Positions 27,497 to 35,316 of a stretch of DNA of 51,285 nucleotides are shown here, one piece after another (the stretch's first letter is position 1; each line of letters starts with the position of its first letter). Source of the stretch: Melioribacteraceae bacterium (GTDB lineage: Bacteria > Bacteroidota > Ignavibacteria > Ignavibacteriales > Melioribacteraceae). Under the pieces are notes generated by a model. That model was not told where the DNA came from and did not search any database. It worked only from the letters and a program-made list of their open reading frames with translations. The stretch lies in assembly GCA_021740785.1 (NCBI GenBank), contig JAIOZI010000033.1, forward strand, positions 1 to 51,285, given 5' to 3'. The position numbers and the translations under genes were made by a program.

Positions 27497-27552
27497 GTGT
27501 CGGGAACCTTTATCCACCGTAACTGACAAGTGTAGGCGGGACTTCCCGACAC
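27497..27552. repeat. Perfect 10-bp stem enclosing a hairpin-family core
   Basis: GTGTCGGGAA (27497-27506) and TTCCCGACAC (27543-27552) are exact inverted repeats. Inside, 27514-27539 reads CCACCGTAACTG...GTGTAGGCGG, which on the minus strand resembles the C-x-C-C-T-A-C-G-C-T...G-G-T-G-G repeats near 29.3 kb. The rest of the gap 27429-27754 is plain AT-rich DNA apart from the 28-bp repeat. Confidence 0.6.
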
Positions 27553-27705
27553 TGAAACTATTTTGCATAATTAATTTAATCAATTTCAAATCCCACAAAT
27601 TCTTAATCTGTTTTTGCCTTATAAAACTCCAGTAAAAATGCTTTCTTCTAATAAATTTGTACTCCCTTGTCGCTCCATATAATTTTTTCTCTGTTAATGT
27701 TTTAC

Positions 27706-27733
27706 GTCAAGGCGTGGGCCTTGACGCCCGAGA
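27706..27733. repeat. 28-bp palindromic repeat, copy 2
   Basis: Identical to 26843-26870, in the same orientation, and again just beyond a minus-strand stop codon (21 nt after the 353-aa gene). Confidence 0.8.
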
Positions 27734-27754
27734 TATATTTTGAGATTTTTCCTC

Positions 27755-28816
27755 CTATTCTATCTTTCCATGATAAATTAAATTTAGATTTGTCTCAGAT
27801 TCGTATACTAAGAAGAAAACTTCTTTCTCAAAAAGCATTGCATCAAATATAATTGTTCTCGGTTTATCGAAATGTTGTAAATACTCCATATCTGCACCAT
27901 TATAATGTACTAATCCATCTGTCATAAATAGAAAGAGATCTTTTGAACTTCTTCCCCAGATACGCTGATAGAAATTTGAGTTTTCCACACTCAATACCGT
28001 ATAAAAATGGTTATATCCTCTTACAGCTATTCTATTTCCTAATATAAAATATACATCGCCATTAATATTTTGAATATTCGCCTGTTTCCCTTTTGTCCAT
28101 ACACTGGTATATAATTCATTATATATACCATTAGAGTATTCGTAAATATGAGTACTATCAAAATGATCTGCCCCACCAATTTCGATAACCTGCAAATAAA
28201 TTTTATTATCACTTTTATTCTTGAAAAGACTTCCAACTATCCCTCTCAAACCGTCAGTATTAATCATCTCCCATTCACTACCTGTATAATGTGCAATAAC
28301 AGTATTATTGTATGCACCAGTGTATTCTGGATATGCACCAAACGCATATATATCATCTGTTGATTCTCCCCAAATATCTTCAAATATGATATTCTTGTGC
28401 CCATCCTTTATTAAGTTCGCTTCCTCTATCCAACCACTTCCATTAAATCTCCATATTTTACCGTTTTCAGCTCCCACAAAAACATTATTACTTGAAAATC
28501 CAAATACCGCGAAAGGATCGATTATCCCTTGAATTCCGAAAGATGACCATGATTCTCCATCAAAATGTGAAATAGATTTATCCCAATCTTCATCACTTGT
28601 TGCCCATATATCGAAAGGAGAACTACCCCATAACTTAAAAATTGTATTAAAAGGATAATTTAATGTATCAACCGTCCACACATAATCCCTTCTTCCGGGT
28701 TGTGTGTTATCTTCAATTGGTTCGGTTGTATCACAGCTCAACGCCGTAAAAAGTAATAGGCTCATTGCAAATATCATAAGTAAAAAGAAATTGAATTTCT
28801 TATTAAATGGTTTCAT
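27755..28816 (-). CDS. Beta-propeller-like lipoprotein, unknown function
   Basis: 353 aa with a good lipobox (L-F-T-A-L-S-C, C28) followed by D-T-T-E-P. The mature part has repeating blades of the form I-W-G-S-S/D-I-W-A-T, V-F-G-F-S-S-N-N-V-F-V-G, D-I-W-G-E-S-T-D-D-I-Y-A-F-G and I-W-G-R-S-S-K-D-L-F-L-F. Each is followed by H-Y-x-G or W-R-F-N-G-S-G-W, typical of a propeller fold with W-x-x-N-G turns. Such proteins are often loosely labelled 'glucosyl transferase' in databases; nothing here supports that. It is probably attached to a membrane facing the periplasm or outside. It is a single-gene unit. Confidence 0.65.
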   Translation of the reverse strand: MKPFNKKFNFFLLMIFAMSLLLFTALSCDTTEPIEDNTQPGRRDYVWTVDTLNYPFNTIFKLWGSSPFDIWATSDEDWDKSISHFDGESWSSFGIQGIIDPFAVFGFSSNNVFVGAENGKIWRFNGSGWIEEANLIKDGHKNIIFEDIWGESTDDIYAFGAYPEYTGAYNNTVIAHYTGSEWEMINTDGLRGIVGSLFKNKSDNKIYLQVIEIGGADHFDSTHIYEYSNGIYNELYTSVWTKGKQANIQNINGDVYFILGNRIAVRGYNHFYTVLSVENSNFYQRIWGRSSKDLFLFMTDGLVHYNGADMEYLQHFDKPRTIIFDAMLFEKEVFFLVYESETNLNLIYHGKIE

Positions 28817-29204
28817 AAATCTTTTCTCTTGAATTTATTGGTAAGGTAAGACGATTTTGAATTACTTGTAGTTGGGCTAATGACAGATATTTTGTGTAAT
28901 GCCGCATCAATTGATTTTTGTTCTAGTTTTAATCATGAATAACTCCCCGTTATTTATCCAAAAACCGCTGCAATAGTCGTTAAAACATTTAAGTGATCAC
29001 GTGCTAAAATTAATAATAGTTAATAATTAAATCAATATATAAATTTGTATCTTTTACAAAAAAAAATAAAAATCTAATGTTGCTCAATAAACTGATGATG
29101 ATAGCATTGGAGCGGGGCAATTGGTGAAGGGTGAAGCGCAGAGGGCATAGCGCAGAGAGCAAAGCGGTGAAAAGCTAAGATGTAAGAAATAAGACTTAAG
29201 AAAC

Positions 29205-29235
29205 AAGTAGCAAGTAGCAAGTATCAAGTATCAAG
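29205..29235. repeat. Heptamer array, AAGTAGC/AAGTATC type
   Basis: Four 7-bp units in a row (AAGTAGC twice, AAGTATC twice) plus a partial AAG. Confidence 0.8.
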
Positions 29236-29262
29236 AAATAAAAACAAATAAATCACAAAAAC

Positions 29263-29317
29263 CCCACCTACGCTGAAATTTATGTATGAAATTTTGATTT
29301 ATTCAAGCTTCGGTGGG
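29263..29317. repeat. Hairpin repeat, long-loop member
   Basis: CCCACCTACGCTGAA on the left and TTCAAGCTTCGGTGGG on the right pair at CCCACC/GGTGGG and GCT/AGC positions, with about 25 nt of AT-rich loop. Confidence 0.6.
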
Positions 29318-29342
29318 CAAGCAGGAACCAGTAACAAGGAAC

Positions 29343-29376
29343 TCCACCTACGCTAAAAGTCAGCTCCGGTGGGCAA
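29343..29376. repeat. Hairpin repeat, short-loop member
   Basis: CCACCTACGCT and AGCTCCGGTGG flank a short loop. This is the closest relative of the copy at 269-303. A further GGTGGGCAGG follows at 29380-29389. Confidence 0.6.
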
Positions 29377-29446
29377 GTCGGTGGGCAGGCCCGTCTCTAT
29401 CTATCGGTAGACAGGTTCGTCAAAAACCGACTTCGCCGTGGCAGGC

Positions 29447-29481
29447 AGAAACCAGAAGCCAGAAGCCAGAAACCAGTAACA
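29447..29481. repeat. Heptamer array, AGAAGCC/AGAAACC type
   Basis: Five consecutive 7-bp units: AGAAACC, AGAAGCC, AGAAGCC, AGAAACC, AGTAACA. Confidence 0.75.
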
Positions 29482-29551
29482 AGAAATCCGCCTTTGGCAA
29501 GATCTCGCTTTGCGGACAAATCTCAAATAAATATCAAACAACAATCATCAA

Positions 29552-29589
29552 TTTTAATCACCGTAGCTTTAGCGAAGGTGATCGTCAAT
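29552..29589. repeat. 38-bp hairpin repeat left of the long heptamer array
   Basis: Differs at two positions from 29743-29780. ATCACC...GGTGAT ends pair, with GCT/AGC inside, so it belongs to the same hairpin family. Confidence 0.7.
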
Positions 29590-29731
29590 AGTCATTCATC
29601 ATTCATCAGTCGTCATTCATCATTCATCAGTCGTCAATCATCATTCATCAGTCGTCAATCATCATTCATCAATCGTCAATCATCATTCATCAATCGTCAA
29701 TCGTCAATAGTCAATAGTCAATAGTCAATCG
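29585..29731. repeat. Array of 21 heptamers (TCAATCG type)
   Basis: 147 bp split exactly into 21 units of 7 bp, every unit starting TCA: TCAATAG, TCATTCA, TCAGTCG, TCAATCA and TCAATCG variants. In the middle the variants recur every three units, giving a 21-bp higher-order repeat. At the right end the array is TCAATAG three times. Confidence 0.9.
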
Positions 29732-29742
29732 AAAATTGTCAA

Positions 29743-29780
29743 TTTTAATCACTGTAGCTTTAGCGTAGGTGATCGTCAAT
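29743..29780. repeat. 38-bp hairpin repeat right of the array, 3' of paaD
   Basis: Second copy of the element at 29552-29589. On the minus strand it begins 14 nt beyond the paaD stop and folds as ATCAC...GTGAT with inner GCT/AGC, followed by AAAATTGACAATTTTC, another small dyad. Confidence 0.7.
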
Positions 29781-29794
29781 CGTCAATTTCCTGA

Positions 29795-30295
29795 TCAGAT
29801 GCATTTGAAATACTCGAAAGGCTGGCTGCAGTTATTACAATAATGCAGTGCCTTGCAGGCGGTTGATCCAAATTCACTTTTTAATATTGTGTCTTTTGAT
29901 TCACAGAATGGACACTGAACCGGTTTAGTAATTACTTCTTGTAAAAAATCATCCTCACTCTTTCCTTTCGGTGGCGCAATTCCGTAATCTCGCAGCTTTG
30001 ACTTTGTTTCATCGGAAAGCCAATCGGTCGTCCATGCCGGAGTATATACTGTTTTCACATGACTGTTTGGAAAACCTTGGTCGAATAGGATATCCAAAAT
30101 TTGGTTTTCTATTGTCTTCATTGCGGGGCAGCCAGAATAGGTTGGAGTAATCTTTACTACTATTTTTTCATCAACAAAATCAATACCTCGAACAATTCCC
30201 ATCTCTACAATATTGAGAACCGGAATTTCCGGATCTTCAATTTCTTCTAACAAATTCAACAATGATTCTTTATCAACATTCATTTCAGTTACCAT
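29795..30295 (-). CDS. paaD: Phenylacetyl-CoA epoxidase accessory protein PaaD
   Basis: A 166-aa member of the MIP18/DUF59 fold that supports assembly of the phenylacetyl-CoA 1,2-epoxidase, probably for iron or Fe-S delivery. N-terminal half: E-D-P-E-I-P-V-L-N-I-V-E-M-G-I-V and Y-S-G-C-P-A-M. C-terminal zinc-ribbon-like part with C-P-F-C and C-N-N-C. Length matches the PaaD/PaaJ family. The ATG at 30295 overlaps the paaC stop by 7 nt; a second ATG at 30283 is possible. It is the last gene of paaABCD. Confidence 0.92.
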   Translation of the reverse strand: MVTEMNVDKESLLNLLEEIEDPEIPVLNIVEMGIVRGIDFVDEKIVVKITPTYSGCPAMKTIENQILDILFDQGFPNSHVKTVYTPAWTTDWLSDETKSKLRDYGIAPPKGKSEDDFLQEVITKPVQCPFCESKDTILKSEFGSTACKALHYCNNCSQPFEYFKCI

Positions 30296-31065
30296 TTTGC
30301 GTTTGGATAAGAACGGGCAACTATCTGCATTTCGGCAAGTAAATGACCGAGATATTCCGAATGGATTCCGTTTCTTCCACCGTAAATCATTCCGCCATCC
30401 CGGGGAAGTAAAATTTTAGCTCTCGAAAATATTTCGTTTATTATTTTTATCCATTCGGTTTTTATTTCATCAGCCGGGAAAATTATACCGGCTTCAATCA
30501 ACTGTGTATTGATTTCATCCTCGTAAAATAATTCATCAGTAAATTGCCACAGGTCATTAACTGCGCTTTGTACTTTTTGATTGCTGAATTCAGTCCCGTC
30601 GCCCAATCTCAACATCCATTCCTTACTATGTCTAAAATGATATTTTGATTCCTTCAACGATTTTGCCGCAATACCTGCAAGATCTTCGAGACTGCTGTTT
30701 TGAAGTTTTTCAAGGTAAAGTACCGCAAATGTATCGTAGAAAAACTGCCGGACAATAGTATAAGCAAAATCCTCATTCGGCTGTTCAACTAATTGAATAT
30801 TTTTAAATTCACGCTCATTCCGCAAATATGCCAGATCATCTTCCGATCTATTTTCTCCTTCAATTTCAACTGCTAACTTAAGCAGGGATGAAGCTTGACC
30901 GATGCAATCAAGGGCAATGTTCGCAAGCGCAATATCCTCTTCTAATATTGGAGCATGCCCGCACCATTCGGAGAGTCGGTGACCGAGTATCAGCCGGTCG
31001 TCACCAAACCTTATGAGAAATTCGATAATATTTTTGCGTGTATTTTCCTCTGTATTAGTTGTCAT
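30289..31065 (-). CDS. paaC: Phenylacetyl-CoA epoxidase structural subunit PaaC
   Basis: A 258-aa ferritin-like, non-catalytic partner of PaaA. Family hallmarks: F-L-I-R-F-G-D-D-R-L-I-L-G-H-R-L-S-E-W-C-G-H-A-P-x-L-E-E-D-I-A-L-A-N at the N-terminus, K-Y-H-F-R-H-S-K-E-W-M-L-R-L-G-D-G-T in the middle, and G-I-H-S-E-Y-L-G-H-L-L-A-E-M-Q near the end. The start at 31065 shares its A with the paaB stop (TGATG), so translation is coupled. Confidence 0.93.
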   Translation of the reverse strand: MTTNTEENTRKNIIEFLIRFGDDRLILGHRLSEWCGHAPILEEDIALANIALDCIGQASSLLKLAVEIEGENRSEDDLAYLRNEREFKNIQLVEQPNEDFAYTIVRQFFYDTFAVLYLEKLQNSSLEDLAGIAAKSLKESKYHFRHSKEWMLRLGDGTEFSNQKVQSAVNDLWQFTDELFYEDEINTQLIEAGIIFPADEIKTEWIKIINEIFSRAKILLPRDGGMIYGGRNGIHSEYLGHLLAEMQIVARSYPNAKW

Positions 31066-31367
31066 CAAACACCTCTTACCCCCTTTGGAGTTGAATAAAA
31101 TTTTGTGTGACGAAAAATTTTATCATTCGCCGGATCGAAAAAAGGACCGGAATCCGAAGGACTTGTTGCAATAATATTTTCGGAAGGAACGACCCACAAA
31201 CTTATTCCTTCATTTCGCCGGGTGTAAACATCCCTCGCATTTTGAATCGCCAACTCACCGTCGGGAGCATGAACATTGCCTACATGCACATGCGGATCGC
31301 CGCTTTTTGCCTGTACGAATACTTCCCATGATGACCATTGTGTACCGGGTTTTCCATTTTCTGACAT
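31065..31367 (-). CDS. paaB: Phenylacetyl-CoA epoxidase small subunit PaaB
   Basis: 100 residues from the ATG at 31367 (a TTG two codons earlier is an alternative). Recognised by W-E-V-F-V-Q-A-K-S-G-D-P-H-V-H-V-G-N-V-H-A, A-R-D-V-Y-T-R-R-N-E-G and I-W/L-W-V-V-P. PaaB bridges PaaA-PaaC heterodimers in the epoxidase. It lies 30 nt after paaA. Confidence 0.93.
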   Translation of the reverse strand: MSENGKPGTQWSSWEVFVQAKSGDPHVHVGNVHAPDGELAIQNARDVYTRRNEGISLWVVPSENIIATSPSDSGPFFDPANDKIFRHTKFYSTPKGVRGV

Positions 31368-31397
31368 CTTCAACTCTACCTGTTTTTCGTATTGAAT

Positions 31398-32324
31398 TTA
31401 GTTTTTATGTTTTGCTGCATAAGCTTCAGCCGCTTCCCTTACCCATGCACCGTTTTTGTGTGCATCTCTTCTTGCTTTCAGTCTGGCTTTATTCATTTGA
31501 CCGCTTCCTTTAACGACACGCCAAAATTCATCCCAATCAATTTTTCCGAAATCCCAATGCCCGGTTTCTTCATTAAATTTTAGATCCGGATCCGGTAGAG
31601 TCAGGTTAACTGCTTTAGCCTGTGGAACTGTTAAATCAACAAATCTTTGACGTAAATCATCATTGCTCTGAAGCTTAACTTTCCATCTCATAAGTTCGGC
31701 TGAGTTTGGTGAATCGTTGTCGGGCGGACCGAACATCATCAGCGAGGGCTGCCACCATCTATTTACAGCATCCTGAACCATTGTCTTTTGCTCATCCGTA
31801 CCATCAGCAAGTGTGGCAACAATTTCAAAACCTTGTTTCTTATGAAAATTTTCTTCCTTACAAATTCTTATCATTGCCCGTGCATATGGTCCGAAGGAAC
31901 TTTTTGCAAGCATGGTTTGATTAACAATAGCAGCGCCGTCAACCAGCCAGCCGATAACACCGATATCCGCCCAGGTTAAAGTCGGATAATTAAATATACT
32001 TGAATATTTGGCTTTCCCTTCCAGTAATTGATCAATCAATTCCTGTCTGCTTACGCCGAATGATTCGGTTGCACTGTAAATGTAAAGTCCGTGTCCAGCT
32101 TCATCCTGAACCTTTGCAATCAGCGCCATTTTACGGCGTAAATTTGGAGCCCGGGTAATCCAATTTCCTTCAGGCAGCATTCCAACAATTTCGGAGTGAG
32201 CATGCTGCGACATCATACGAACGAGCTGCTTTTTATATTTTTCCGGCATCCAATCTTTTGGTTCAATTATCTCACCGGCATCAATCCTTTTTTGAAATTC
32301 CTGAAGTTTTTGTTCTTCGCTCAT
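31398..32324 (-). CDS. paaA: Phenylacetyl-CoA epoxidase catalytic subunit PaaA
   Basis: 308 aa from the ATG at 32324, chosen over a TTG two codons upstream because AGAGGA lies 6 nt before it. Di-iron monooxygenase subunit that uses O2 to form the 1,2-epoxide of phenylacetyl-CoA. Probable iron ligands by family pattern: E45 (H-S-E-I-V-G), E75 and H78 (Q-D-E-A-G-H), D129 (W-L-V-D-G), E158 and H161 (K-E-E-N-F-H). All six positions are intact. It heads the operon and has a near-consensus promoter. The reductase PaaE, the ligase PaaK and the downstream genes paaG/Z/F/H/J are not in the window. Confidence 0.95.
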   Translation of the reverse strand: MSEEQKLQEFQKRIDAGEIIEPKDWMPEKYKKQLVRMMSQHAHSEIVGMLPEGNWITRAPNLRRKMALIAKVQDEAGHGLYIYSATESFGVSRQELIDQLLEGKAKYSSIFNYPTLTWADIGVIGWLVDGAAIVNQTMLAKSSFGPYARAMIRICKEENFHKKQGFEIVATLADGTDEQKTMVQDAVNRWWQPSLMMFGPPDNDSPNSAELMRWKVKLQSNDDLRQRFVDLTVPQAKAVNLTLPDPDLKFNEETGHWDFGKIDWDEFWRVVKGSGQMNKARLKARRDAHKNGAWVREAAEAYAAKHKN

Positions 32325-32354
32325 TTTCAATCCTCTGTGTTTTCAAGAGTAATT

Positions 32355-32383
32355 AATATAACATATCCGTTTTATGCAGTCAA
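32355..32383 (-). promoter_or_regulatory. Near-consensus sigma70-type promoter of paaABCD
   Basis: On the minus strand: TTGACT (32383-32378), exactly 17 nt, TATATT (32360-32355). It matches 5 of 6 and 5 of 6 consensus bases and stands about 30 nt before the paaA ATG. I see no convincing PaaX/PaaR-type dyad. Confidence 0.65.
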
Positions 32384-32475
32384 CTTTCAAAATGAGATAA
32401 AAAAATTTTCATCTATTATTTGTTATTTTTAAGGATATAGTTATCTGCATTTTTCAAAACAGGAATAATGAGAAT

Positions 32476-34575
32476 ATGAGTTCGGAAATTAGAAATTTTT
32501 TCTATCCAAAATCGATTTGCGTAGTAGGCGCTTCATCGAAAGAGAATAGTATCGGTTATGAAATTCTTAAGACAATGAAAAATTACGGTTACAACGGAAA
32601 TATTTTTCCTGTTAATCCAAAAGCAGGTAGTATTTTAGGTTATGACTGCTATAAATCAATTGATGATATCAATGAACGGATTGAACTAGCAATAATTGTT
32701 GTACCCAAACAATTTGTTTTACCCTCAATTGATTCACTTCTGCAGAAACATGTGAAATCAATTTTACTTATAACTGCAGGATTTAAGGAAATCGGGAAAG
32801 AGGGTGAAAAACAAGAGCAAAGAATAATTGATACAGTTAAACTTGGCGGGGCAAGATTAGTCGGACCTAATTGCATGGGGCTAATAAACACACTTCCCGG
32901 CATTAAACTAAACGCAACATTTGTAGCCGAAAAACCTGAAACCGGTTCGACCGGATTTTTGAGTCAGAGCGGAGCATTGGGCGCCGCAGTCTTAAATTCA
33001 CTCCGTGAAACCGATATTAAGTTTGCACATTTCATTAGTGTTGGAAACAAAGCAGACATAAACGAAAACGATTTAATCGATTATTGGCAGAACGACGACA
33101 ACATAAAAACGATTACACTTTACCTGGAAAGCTTTATCAACGGTGAAGAGATTATTAAAAAGAAAATAAAAGGTGAAATCAGCAAGCCTGTAATAATTCT
33201 TAAAGCAGGAAAAACGATGAGCGGAATGAAGGCTGCTTCATCTCACACCGGCGCATTAAGCACACAGGATACAATTGTGAATGCAGTGTTAAATCAATTT
33301 GGATTTATACGCGTAAACAATTTGAATGAATTATTCAATACTGCAAAGGGATTTGAAAACTTTCCGATTCCTCATGGAAATCGAGTTGCCGTCGTAACAA
33401 ATGCGGGCGGACCGGCAATACTAACTGTTGATACTCTTGAAAAGGAAAATCTAAAGTTGGCGGATTTTACTGATGAGACTAAAGAGAAACTAAGAAGTAT
33501 TGTTCATCCCGAAGGAAGTGTGAACAACCCGGTTGATCTGCTTCCCGGTGCTGCATCGAGAAATTATAGGAATGTAATCGAGACGATTGTGAGAGATGAA
33601 AACGTTGATGCTGTTATTTCAATTTTTGTTGAACCGGTTATGGTTCAGCCGTTTGAAGTTGTTGAAGCGGTGAATGGAATTGAATCCGAAAAACCAATTA
33701 TTCAAGTCGATATGCCGCTGCCCGAATTTTGGGATAAATACAGGCATGAATCAAAAACAAATTTGCCGATATTTAGAAATCCCGAAGACCCTGCAGAAGT
33801 GATTTCAAATTTACTCTTTCATAATAAATCAAATGACCGGTTGAATAAAAGTAGAGATGAATATTTATCAATTCTTAACTCGGAAAATGAAGCGCGGTAT
33901 AATTTTGAAGATGGGTTTTTAAGTCAATCTGAAATAAATAAAATTGCTGAAGATTATAGACTCCCGGTTATAAAACACAAGCTAGTAAAACCCGGTGATT
34001 TAATAGATTTCGATGAGAATTTTTACCCGGTCGTTTTGAAAGGTATAAACAGCGAGGTAATTCATAAATCGGAATTACATGCAGTTAAATTAAATATAAT
34101 GAATAAAAACGAATTGATTAAAAGCGCCGGGGATATAGAAAAGAATTTTTCAAAATACGATTTTTTGGTTGAAGAATTTTTAATTCAAAAACAGGTTAAA
34201 ATTAAGCATGAGATTTTAATCGGCGGATACCGCGACGCTTCATTCGGACCGGTAATAATGTTCGGTACCGGCGGAAAGTATGTCGAGATAATCTGTGATA
34301 CTGCGATTAAATCGGCTTACATCAGCGATGATGATATTGATGACATGCTGAATTCAACAATGATCGGCAGAATTATACAGGGTGTTCGCGGTGAAGAACC
34401 ATGTGATCTTGCCGGGATAAAACGTATAATTAAATCATGTGCACGGATGTTAATCGAAAATCCGGAAATAGACAGTTTCGATTTAAATCCTCTCATCATT
34501 GATGAAGATAACCTTCTTCACATCGTTGATGTAAGAATAGAGATTAAAAGAAAAAAGCCAATCAGTTCTTATTAG
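32476..34575 (+). CDS. ADP-forming acyl-CoA synthetase (fused alpha-beta)
   Basis: A 699-aa cytoplasmic NDP-forming acyl-CoA synthetase that interconverts acyl-CoA + ADP + Pi with acid + ATP + CoA. Domains: CoA-binding Rossmann fold (about 5-130, V-V-G-A-S-S-K-E-N-S-I-G, V-G-P-N-C-M-G); succinyl-CoA-ligase-like domain (about 150-290) with the phospho-histidine H257 in A-S-S-H-T-G-A-L; a third ligase-like domain (about 305-435, V-V-T-N-A-G-G-P); ATP-grasp (about 475-690, V-V-L-K-G-I-N-S-E-V-I-H-K-S-E). No GNAT acetyltransferase is attached, unlike Pat-type proteins. It is divergent from paaA across 145 nt, so it may act on acids or CoA esters of the same pathway, but acetate is the commonest substrate. 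Confidence 0.88.
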   Translation: MSSEIRNFFYPKSICVVGASSKENSIGYEILKTMKNYGYNGNIFPVNPKAGSILGYDCYKSIDDINERIELAIIVVPKQFVLPSIDSLLQKHVKSILLITAGFKEIGKEGEKQEQRIIDTVKLGGARLVGPNCMGLINTLPGIKLNATFVAEKPETGSTGFLSQSGALGAAVLNSLRETDIKFAHFISVGNKADINENDLIDYWQNDDNIKTITLYLESFINGEEIIKKKIKGEISKPVIILKAGKTMSGMKAASSHTGALSTQDTIVNAVLNQFGFIRVNNLNELFNTAKGFENFPIPHGNRVAVVTNAGGPAILTVDTLEKENLKLADFTDETKEKLRSIVHPEGSVNNPVDLLPGAASRNYRNVIETIVRDENVDAVISIFVEPVMVQPFEVVEAVNGIESEKPIIQVDMPLPEFWDKYRHESKTNLPIFRNPEDPAEVISNLLFHNKSNDRLNKSRDEYLSILNSENEARYNFEDGFLSQSEINKIAEDYRLPVIKHKLVKPGDLIDFDENFYPVVLKGINSEVIHKSELHAVKLNIMNKNELIKSAGDIEKNFSKYDFLVEEFLIQKQVKIKHEILIGGYRDASFGPVIMFGTGGKYVEIICDTAIKSAYISDDDIDDMLNSTMIGRIIQGVRGEEPCDLAGIKRIIKSCARMLIENPEIDSFDLNPLIIDEDNLLHIVDVRIEIKRKKPISSY

Positions 34576-35303
34576 TGATTGGCTTCAACTCCTTCTGCAA
34601 CTTCTACGGAGACGAGTAATCTTCCGCAGGCTTCGCAAGTGAATAATCTTTTGTTAGATTTTATTTCCAATTGTCTTTGCGGCGGTATTACATTATGACA
34701 ACCGGAACAAGCGCCTCTGACAATGGTGGAAATAGCCTGCCCGCCTTTAGCTTTCCTGATTCTCATGTAAGTATTGTAATCAGATTTTCTAACTTTCGCA
34801 GCAATTTTTTCCCTTTGATCACTCAGCTTTACTTCTTCTCTTTCATTTGCCTTGATGATCTTTTTCAATTCTTCTTCTTTTACTTTTAATTCCTCTTGAA
34901 GGGAAACCAGCTGCGGCTTTACTTCTTCAATCTCCATCTTAAGCTTCTCAACCAAATCTTCTAATTGAACATTTTCGATTTCGAGTTTTTCAATTTCCTC
35001 TTCGGAATGATCAATTTCTTTTGTAAGAGCATCGTACTCTTTATTGTTGCGAACCTGGTAGAGTTGAGCTTTGAATTTTTTAAGACTCTCGGATAAACGT
35101 TCGATATCACTCTCGTTCACTTTCCTCTTTGCAAGTGAGTCTTTCTTCTCCTGCTCTTTAGTATCAATTTGATCTTTGATACCTTGAATCTGACTGTTGA
35201 GATCGTTTACAGTCAACGGGAGATCACCTCGTAGCTCTTCCAGTTGATCTAATTGATCATCGATAAGCTGGAGATTATACATTGTTGATAATCTGTTAAT
35301 CAA
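34572..35303 (-). CDS. Coiled-coil zinc-ribbon protein (C4-type, CT398-like)
   Basis: 243 aa. A long antiparallel coiled coil (about 10-175) precedes a zinc ribbon with C199, C202, C223 and C226 (C-S-G-C...C-E-A-C). This matches the widespread zf-RING_7/CT398 family, whose role is unclear; a chlamydial relative interacts with sigma54 and secretion components. The frame starts at a TTG with GGAG upstream; an ATG seven codons later is an alternative. Its stop overlaps that of the convergent synthetase gene by 4 nt (TTAG). It is 13 nt after the Nif3-like gene. Confidence 0.8.
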   Translation of the reverse strand: MINRLSTMYNLQLIDDQLDQLEELRGDLPLTVNDLNSQIQGIKDQIDTKEQEKKDSLAKRKVNESDIERLSESLKKFKAQLYQVRNNKEYDALTKEIDHSEEEIEKLEIENVQLEDLVEKLKMEIEEVKPQLVSLQEELKVKEEELKKIIKANEREEVKLSDQREKIAAKVRKSDYNTYMRIRKAKGGQAISTIVRGACSGCHNVIPPQRQLEIKSNKRLFTCEACGRLLVSVEVAEGVEANH

Positions 35304-35316
35304 TTTAATTAACTCC

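Larger units (their letters stand above)
28817..29794. other. 978-bp non-coding region rich in repeats
   Basis: The first 280 bp are AT-rich and probably contain the promoter of the leftward lipoprotein gene. From about 29110 the DNA turns into a mosaic of short tandem and inverted repeats (AGCGCAGAG twice, heptamer arrays, GGTGGGCA hairpins) up to the paaD stop. Short frames here (29313-29591, 29494-29724) read as low-complexity S-S-F-I-x-R-Q runs and are not genes. No tRNA or known RNA fold was recognised. Confidence 0.7.

Noticed and set aside
27755-28816. Glycosyltransferase, a common database label for such propeller proteins
   Set aside because: No glycosyltransferase motif is present; the sequence shows lipobox plus propeller blades only.
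29313-29724. Short plus-strand reading frames with S-S-F-I-S-R-Q repeats
   Set aside because: They are translations of the heptamer and GGTGGGCA repeats, have no ribosome site, and their periodic sequence comes from the DNA repeat (21 bp is a multiple of 3).
29585-29731. Possible CRISPR array
   Set aside because: The units are contiguous 7-mers with no unique spacers and no cas genes are nearby.
32476-34575. Protein acetyltransferase Pat (ACS-like domain plus GNAT)
   Set aside because: The protein ends with ATP-grasp and has no GNAT domain; the catalytic His257 is intact, which fits an active synthetase.
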